Assembly: GCA_945889575.1 (NCBI GenBank) | Contig: CAMDBY010000034.1 | Span: 1 to 11,757, forward strand | Direction of reading: 5' to 3' | DNA length: 11,757 nucleotides | Origin: Bifidobacterium breve | GTDB taxonomy: Bacteria; Actinomycetota; Acidimicrobiia; Acidimicrobiales; Ilumatobacteraceae | In this document: positions 8,112-11,757 of the stretch, piece by piece | How the letters are laid out: the number at the start of each line of letters is the position of its first letter | How positions within the stretch are numbered: position 1 is the first letter of the stretch | The notes under the pieces: model-generated | What the model was told of the DNA's origin: nothing | The model's input: the letters and a program-made list of their open reading frames with translations, nothing else | The model's database searches: none | Position numbers and translations under genes: made by a program

Positions 8112-8117
8112 GCTGAT

Positions 8118-8137
8118 GGGAGGTGGTGCCACCGCCC
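8118..8137 (-). terminator. Hairpin after the diiron gene (possible U-less terminator)
   Basis: On the minus strand GGG-C-GGTG, a GCAC loop, then CACC-T-CCC gives 7 base pairs with one internal mismatch. It starts 4 nt after the TGA of the ferritin-like gene and just before the dapA promoter candidate. No T-tract follows. It could separate the tetR/diiron transcript from dapA; the call is weak. Confidence 0.3.
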
Positions 8138-8141
8138 CGAA

Positions 8142-9272
8142 TCATTGTCCGATTGGGCGAAGTTCCTTGCCGATTTCGAAATCGTCAACTTCGTCCGTGG
8201 TGTCTTGCCAATCCTCGAACTGGATAACACCCATTTCTTCGAACTTATGGCGCAGCCACTTGTCGTTACGGTCAAGAAGACCGAGCTTCTTACAGTTCGG
8301 CACGATCTTTGCGAACAACATCTGCTGGAATAATTGGCGCTCTGGGTCTTGCAGCATGATGGGAGCAAGTTCTTTGGTGCTGACACCAAGACGATCCCAT
8401 ACTTCTTGCTGCAAAAAGCGGTCACGCATGCGAACACTTGCTTCATACGCAAATTCTTGACGGTCCTTCATTTCAGCATCAGACATTCCGTCATAGACCT
8501 CTTTGAGACTGAGAACTCCAAAGGCAACGTGACGCGCTTCATCGCTCATGACGTAGCGCAACAACTTCTTCAAGAGTGGCTCGTTCGTTGTGGCGTGAAG
8601 GAAGCCGAACGCAGCAAGCGCCAAACCTTCCACCATGATTTGCATACCGAGGTATGTCATGTCCCAGCGACTGTCATTGATGATGTCGTCGAGCAAGAGG
8701 CGAAGGTGTGTATTGACCTGATATCCGCCTTCAAGTTTTTCATCGAGATACCGAGCAAACACTTCAACGTGGCGCGCTTCATCTACAACCTGAGTGCTCG
8801 CGTACAACTTTGCGTCATACCATGGCACAGTTTCAACAATCTTTGAAGTACAGATCAACGCGCCTTGTTCTCCATGAAGGAACTGACTGAGCTGCCAGCG
8901 ACGACCCTCGATACCGAACTCAAGCCATTCTTTGTCACCCCACTTACCAATTTTTGTATCGGCATAACGGTCACGCTGCATACCACTACCCAGAATCAAG
9001 GAATCTTCTGCGATGGTTTTTTCAATGTCTACGCCGATGCTCCAGTCGAGATCAGTTGCGCCATTCCACTGCCCCACCTTGGCCTTTTCGTACAACTTGC
9101 GCAACTGGGGCCGTGCCAACGAATAGTCCCAAGTGAAAATGCTGTCTGCATTGTTTTTAACTACGTGCTCAACTTCATCAACGTCTGTGTTGGTGATGGC
9201 AAGAATTGCCTCAATGTCATTGAGTTCGGCGCGGCCGATCATTTCTTCATTTGATTTATCAATAATGCTCAT
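8142..9272 (-). CDS. Ferritin-like diiron-carboxylate protein, possible oxidase/oxygenase
   Basis: The 376-residue protein has two matching halves of a diiron site in a four-helix bundle. Glu135 (HGEQG) is followed 30 residues later by Glu165-x-x-His168 (VDEARH). Glu215 (MVEG) is again followed 30 residues later by Glu245-x-x-His248 (SDEARH). All six ligands of a class-I R2/acyl-ACP-desaturase/AurF-type centre are therefore present. An N-terminal YEKAKVGQWNGATDLDW segment (61-77) looks family-specific. No signal peptide or membrane segment is seen, so a soluble O2- or peroxide-using protein is likely. The substrate is unknown; AurF-like N-oxygenation, lipid desaturation or oxidant detoxification are all open. 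It is far longer than iron-storage ferritins. The gene follows tetR by 16 bp with an AGAGAG Shine-Dalgarno-like stretch, so the TetR protein probably controls it. The C-terminus (350-370) is acidic. Confidence 0.85.
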   Translation of the reverse strand: MSIIDKSNEEMIGRAELNDIEAILAITNTDVDEVEHVVKNNADSIFTWDYSLARPQLRKLYEKAKVGQWNGATDLDWSIGVDIEKTIAEDSLILGSGMQRDRYADTKIGKWGDKEWLEFGIEGRRWQLSQFLHGEQGALICTSKIVETVPWYDAKLYASTQVVDEARHVEVFARYLDEKLEGGYQVNTHLRLLLDDIINDSRWDMTYLGMQIMVEGLALAAFGFLHATTNEPLLKKLLRYVMSDEARHVAFGVLSLKEVYDGMSDAEMKDRQEFAYEASVRMRDRFLQQEVWDRLGVSTKELAPIMLQDPERQLFQQMLFAKIVPNCKKLGLLDRNDKWLRHKFEEMGVIQFEDWQDTTDEVDDFEIGKELRPIGQ

Positions 9273-9288
9273 GATTCTCTCTTTTGGT

Positions 9289-9888
9289 TTAGTGGGTTAC
9301 GACAACTGACGATGTGCTCGGCAGAAGAAACGTGCGAACAAAGGAGCGCGTGGCATCTTCGTTAGCAAAATCAAGGGTGGGTGACGGCGACAAGTAATAC
9401 GAGATCACCAGTCGGCACATCACTTCAACAATGTGTGCAGCTTCAGCAGTTGGAATGAATTCATCGGTGAGAGGAGTGATGAATGCTGTTGCAACACGCA
9501 CAATGCGATCGAGGCCGTTCACCGTAAGATCGCCCAGGGTTTCCCCCGGTGCAGTTGCCAGCATCATTGCCAGATGTTCGTCATGCTGCAATTCACTTGA
9601 GGCAACAACAATGCAACGCACCAAGAGTTCCTCCAACGACTCAGAGCCCTCGACATGAGCACGCATGGCCGTGAAAAAATCTTCTAATTTGCTCAGACGC
9701 ACCGCTTCGAACAACACGTCGCGACCGCCAGGAAACAACCGGTACACGGTGGCTCGAGAAACGCCTGCCGTGACGCAAATGTCGTCCATGGTGACTTTGT
9801 CCCAGCCCCATTGCGTGACGCAGGAATCAACAGCTGTAAATATGGCTGCTTCTATGTCGCGAGGTGGCGATGTTGTGGCGAAGGTCAC
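9289..9888 (-). CDS. TetR/AcrR-family transcriptional regulator
   Basis: This is a one-domain ligand-sensing repressor of 199 residues, normal for the family. The N-terminal helix-turn-helix spans about 13-60, with the recognition segment in DDICVTAGVSRATVYRLFPG (35-54). The C-terminal helices (about 65-190) would form the ligand pocket and dimer interface and are not recognisable further. The start is GTG at 9888. The ATG 2 nt upstream reads ATG TGA and stops at once, and an in-frame TAG lies just before. There is no Shine-Dalgarno, and a good promoter places transcription start at or within 2 nt of the GTG, so the mRNA is probably leaderless. A palindrome in the promoter spacer suggests autoregulation. 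It is followed 16 bp later by the diiron gene, its likely target, and is divergent from the ABC transporter. Confidence 0.92.
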   Translation of the reverse strand: MTFATTSPPRDIEAAIFTAVDSCVTQWGWDKVTMDDICVTAGVSRATVYRLFPGGRDVLFEAVRLSKLEDFFTAMRAHVEGSESLEELLVRCIVVASSELQHDEHLAMMLATAPGETLGDLTVNGLDRIVRVATAFITPLTDEFIPTAEAAHIVEVMCRLVISYYLSPSPTLDFANEDATRSFVRTFLLPSTSSVVVTH

Positions 9889-9890
9889 AT

Positions 9891-9917
9891 TGAGACACTA
9901 AGACAGAAACTGTCTCA
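9891..9917. promoter_or_regulatory. Probable TetR operator (nested inverted repeats)
   Basis: The perfect palindrome AGACAGAAACTGTCT (9901-9915; 6-bp arms, AAA centre) is nested with a second inverted repeat, TGAGACA (9891-9897) against TGTCTCA (9911-9917). It lies 1-13 bp from the tetR start codon and occupies the -35/-10 spacer and the -10 box of tetR. Autoregulation by binding here is the usual arrangement for TetR-family repressors. Binding itself is inferred. Confidence 0.65.
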
Positions 9918-9924
9918 CTGTCAA
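9895..9924 (-). promoter_or_regulatory. tetR promoter, sigma-70 type, leaderless
   Basis: On the minus strand a perfect TTGACA (9924-9919) is followed after 18 bp by TAGTGT (9900-9895), which fits TANNNT. A start 5-7 nt further on falls at 9890-9888, on the ATG/GTG of tetR. This is the strongest promoter in the window. Confidence 0.6.
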
Positions 9925-9937
9925 GAGGTCACACTAA

Positions 9938-9958
9938 ACCCGACTTGTTGGGTCGGGT
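9938..9958. repeat. Perfect inverted repeat in the tetR/transporter interval
   Basis: ACCCGAC and GTCGGGT are separated by a 7-nt loop (TTGTTGG). The repeat sits upstream of the binding-protein gene and behind the tetR promoter. No T-tract flanks it and no gene ends here, so it is not a terminator of a known transcript. An operator for the ABC transporter is the most likely role. Confidence 0.4.
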
Positions 9959-9975
9959 ATTGGAACTTGTAGAGT
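9945..9975 (+). promoter_or_regulatory. Weak candidate promoter for the ABC transporter operon
   Basis: TTGTTG (9945-9950) and TAGAGT (9970-9975, fits TANNNT) are 19 bp apart. A start near 9982 would give a leader of about 30 nt that contains the AAAGGA ribosome site. The -35 overlaps the ACCCGAC hairpin, so a protein bound there could block it. The long spacer makes the call weak. Confidence 0.25.
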
Positions 9976-10012
9976 CGTATCGCTCCAACGAAATTCCGTG
10001 AAAGGAACCATC

Positions 10013-10882
10013 ATGCGCAAGCTAACTATTTCAATCGCCATCACTGGCACTCTTCTGCTCGCCGCCTGCGGTGGCAGTAGCTCATCATCAGACACCACGG
10101 CTGCTGCAAGTACCGGTACAGGCAACGAGTGCACCAGTGGCAAGACACTCACCGCTGACACATTGACAATCGGAACAGGTAACCCTGCCTATTCTCCATG
10201 GGTTGAAAATGACAAGCCTGAATCAAAGGAAGGCTTTGAGGCCGCTGTTGCATACGCAGTAGCTGCCGAGCTTGGTTTCGACGATGCAGCAGTTACTTGG
10301 GTGCGCACCGCCTTCGACGAAGCTGTACAGCCAGGAAAAAAGAATTTTGACTTCAACCTTCAGCAGTTCTCAATAAATGATGAGCGCAAGAAGACTGTTT
10401 CATTCAGTGCCTCCTATTACTCAACCAACCAAGCAGTAGTAGCCCTTGCAGGTTCACCAGCAATTGGCGCAACAACTGTTGCTGATTTGAAGGACGTAAA
10501 GTTCGGCGCACAAGCCGGAACAACAAGCCTTGACTTCATCACTAATGTGATCAAGCCATCTGCTGAGCCATTTGCTTATGACGACAATGCTGGCGCAAAA
10601 GCAGCTCTTGAAGCTAAGCAAATTGATGCAATCGTTGTTGACCTTCCAACTGCCTTCTACATTGCAGCAGTGGAACTCACCGGTGCATCAGTTGTTGGTC
10701 AGTTCCCAGCTAGCGCGAGCACCACACCTGACAACTTCGGTTTGGTCTTTGACCTTGATAACCCACTGGTTTCTTGTGTTGATATTGCCCTTGCTGCACT
10801 CAAGGACAACGGCGCACTTGCTGAAATCGAAAAGACATGGTTGGCCGACAAGACCAACGCACCTCTTATCGCGGTGTCCTAA
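10013..10882 (+). CDS. Polar amino-acid ABC transporter substrate-binding lipoprotein (SBP_bac_3 family)
   Basis: This is the extracytoplasmic receptor of an amino-acid importer, lipid-anchored outside the membrane. The 289-residue protein starts with a short basic end, a hydrophobic stretch and the lipobox LAAC with Cys19. A Ser/Thr-rich tether (20-37) follows. The binding fold then shows the family's FSINDERKKTVSFSASYY, where Arg125 is the residue that normally grips the ligand carboxylate, and DAIVVD with Asp210, which normally holds the alpha-amino group. Both are present, so an alpha-amino-acid ligand is likely, but its side chain cannot be deduced. Cys40 and Cys255 could form a disulfide. 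The ATG at 10013 has AAAGGA 6 nt upstream and gives a proper signal peptide; a GTG at 9998 would add five useless residues and overlap that site. The permease gene starts 20 bp downstream. Confidence 0.93.
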   Translation: MRKLTISIAITGTLLLAACGGSSSSSDTTAAASTGTGNECTSGKTLTADTLTIGTGNPAYSPWVENDKPESKEGFEAAVAYAVAAELGFDDAAVTWVRTAFDEAVQPGKKNFDFNLQQFSINDERKKTVSFSASYYSTNQAVVALAGSPAIGATTVADLKDVKFGAQAGTTSLDFITNVIKPSAEPFAYDDNAGAKAALEAKQIDAIVVDLPTAFYIAAVELTGASVVGQFPASASTTPDNFGLVFDLDNPLVSCVDIALAALKDNGALAEIEKTWLADKTNAPLIAVS

Positions 10883-10902
10883 ACAGTCCATACCCATAAC
10901 CA

Positions 10903-11739
10903 ATGGGAACCATTACAGGCCGTCGCGCTGCGTATGAACGCGCACGCAAACGCCGCAGCACCGTAGTTGCTACCGTCAGTTCGCTGGCGGTAGTGACTGC
11001 GATTGTTGTTTTTGTTCCGAAGATGCCTCGGTGGGACCGAGTGCATGAATCGTTCTTCAATGGTGAACGATTCGCCGATTCGCTCCCCCGTCTTCTTGAT
11101 GCTTTTGTTCTGGATATCAAGATTTTTGCCTGGTCGATGCCTGCAATTGTTGCCCTCGCACTGTTGGTTGCAATCACGCGCAATTCACGCTCGGCAGCAT
11201 TATTCCCCCTACGCATCCTCACTATCGCGTACACCGACATCATGCGTGGCGTCCCCATTATCTTGTGGATCTACCTGATTGGTTTTGGCGTGCCAGGTCT
11301 TGGCATTGACAGACCATGGAACAGCCCACTGATTTGGGGTTCGGTTGCGCTTGTTCTGACGTACGCCTCATATATAGCTGAAGTGTTTCGTGCGGGTATT
11401 GAAAGCGTTCACGAATCACAACGAGCTGCTGCTCGATCGCTCGGATTATCAAGTTGGCAAACCATGCGACATGTCGTGCTACCTCAAGCCATACGTCGCG
11501 TCATCCCACCACTCATGAACGACATGGTGAGTTTGCAAAAAGACGTGGCTCTCGTCAGCCTGATTGGTCCAATTGAAATCTTGCGCCAAGCAGGAATCGA
11601 CAAATCAAAGTTTGCAAACTTCACGCCTTACATTGCAGCAGCTGCGATTTTTCTTCTGATCACCATTCCTCTTACTCGCACCACGGACTGGCTGATTGAG
11701 CGTGAGCGTCGTCGCACAACAGGGACCCGCATTTCATGA
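10903..11739 (+). CDS. Amino-acid ABC transporter permease (HisM/GlnP-type)
   Basis: This is the membrane subunit of the importer. It has 278 residues with a basic N-terminus and hydrophobic spans at about 19-38, 74-92, 103-127, 141-158 and 243-258. The signature is the cytoplasmic coupling loop that contacts the ATPase: YIAEVFRAGIESVHESQ (157-173) followed by AAARSLGLSSWQTMRHVVLPQA (175-196), the EAA motif of this family. The TDIMRGVPIILWIY segment (111-124) is also typical of HisM/GlnQ-type permeases. Only one permease is seen, so it may work as a homodimer; a second could lie beyond the window. No Shine-Dalgarno precedes the ATG, and an in-frame TAA just upstream rules out an earlier start. 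Its stop overlaps the next gene's start in ATGA. Confidence 0.93.
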   Translation: MGTITGRRAAYERARKRRSTVVATVSSLAVVTAIVVFVPKMPRWDRVHESFFNGERFADSLPRLLDAFVLDIKIFAWSMPAIVALALLVAITRNSRSAALFPLRILTIAYTDIMRGVPIILWIYLIGFGVPGLGIDRPWNSPLIWGSVALVLTYASYIAEVFRAGIESVHESQRAAARSLGLSSWQTMRHVVLPQAIRRVIPPLMNDMVSLQKDVALVSLIGPIEILRQAGIDKSKFANFTPYIAAAAIFLLITIPLTRTTDWLIERERRRTTGTRIS

Positions 11740-11757
11740 GTGCCACAAAGATCTCGT
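11736..11757 (+). CDS. Start of a third ABC-operon gene, probably the ATP-binding subunit (7 codons visible)
   Basis: An ATG at 11736 overlaps the permease stop codon in ATGA, the usual sign of translational coupling. It opens a frame reading MSATKIS to the window end. The ATPase is the expected partner after a binding protein and a permease, and its Walker motifs would lie outside. Seven codons cannot prove identity; the call rests on context. Confidence 0.5.

Noticed and set aside
9998..10012. GTG start for the binding protein at 9998
   Set aside because: It would use up the AAAGGA ribosome site and push the signal peptide's basic end away from the terminus. The ATG at 10013 fits better.
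1..11757. CRISPR arrays, tRNA/rRNA genes, insertion sequences, prophage or toxin-antitoxin loci
   Set aside because: No spaced repeats, cloverleaf sequences, transposase or integrase motifs or small paired genes were seen on either strand.

Overview
The window reads as chromosomal DNA from an actinobacterium with moderate GC. The dapA, rnj, ftsK, rimO order on one strand is the arrangement known around recA/pgsA in Mycobacterium and Streptomyces. Several starts lack a Shine-Dalgarno (SD) sequence but carry a TANNNT box 6-7 nt upstream, which suits actinobacterial leaderless mRNAs. The modest GC and AT-tolerant codon use suggest a small-genome aquatic lineage, perhaps Acidimicrobiia-like; that is inference.

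Layout. Bases 1-9888 hold eight genes, all on the minus strand. In transcription order they are: a TetR regulator (9888-9289); a ferritin-like diiron protein (9272-8142); dapA (8100-7198); rnj, RNase J (7194-5533); an acetolactate-synthase-like thiamine-diphosphate enzyme (5472-3925); ftsK (3881-1491); an SMP-30/gluconolactonase-like protein (1486-572); and the N-terminal part of rimO (561-1, cut by the window edge). Bases 10013-11757 hold a plus-strand polar amino-acid ABC transporter operon: a lipoprotein binding protein, a permease, and the first codons of a third gene that is probably the ATPase. The two blocks diverge from a 124-bp regulatory interval (9889-10012).

How the genes work together. 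tetR and the diiron gene are 16 bp apart and probably form one transcript. It appears to be autoregulated by a palindrome that exactly fills most of the spacer between the -35 and -10 boxes of tetR. dapA and rnj are 3 bp apart. ftsK, the SMP-30 gene and rimO are also packed tightly (4 and 10 bp gaps). Small hairpins followed by leaderless-type promoters lie before dapA and ftsK, so the block is probably several transcription units rather than one long operon. Lysine/peptidoglycan precursor synthesis (dapA), RNA decay (rnj), chromosome segregation (ftsK) and ribosome modification (rimO) are core functions. The TPP enzyme and the SMP-30 protein are metabolic genes set between them.

No tRNA, rRNA, CRISPR array, insertion sequence or phage gene was seen. 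No gap between genes exceeds about 125 bp. The window looks mostly like ordinary core genome. The points most worth following up are the tetR regulatory architecture, the uncharacterised diiron protein, and the recurrent hairpin plus leaderless-promoter junctions. I see no convincing new multi-gene defence or biosynthetic system.
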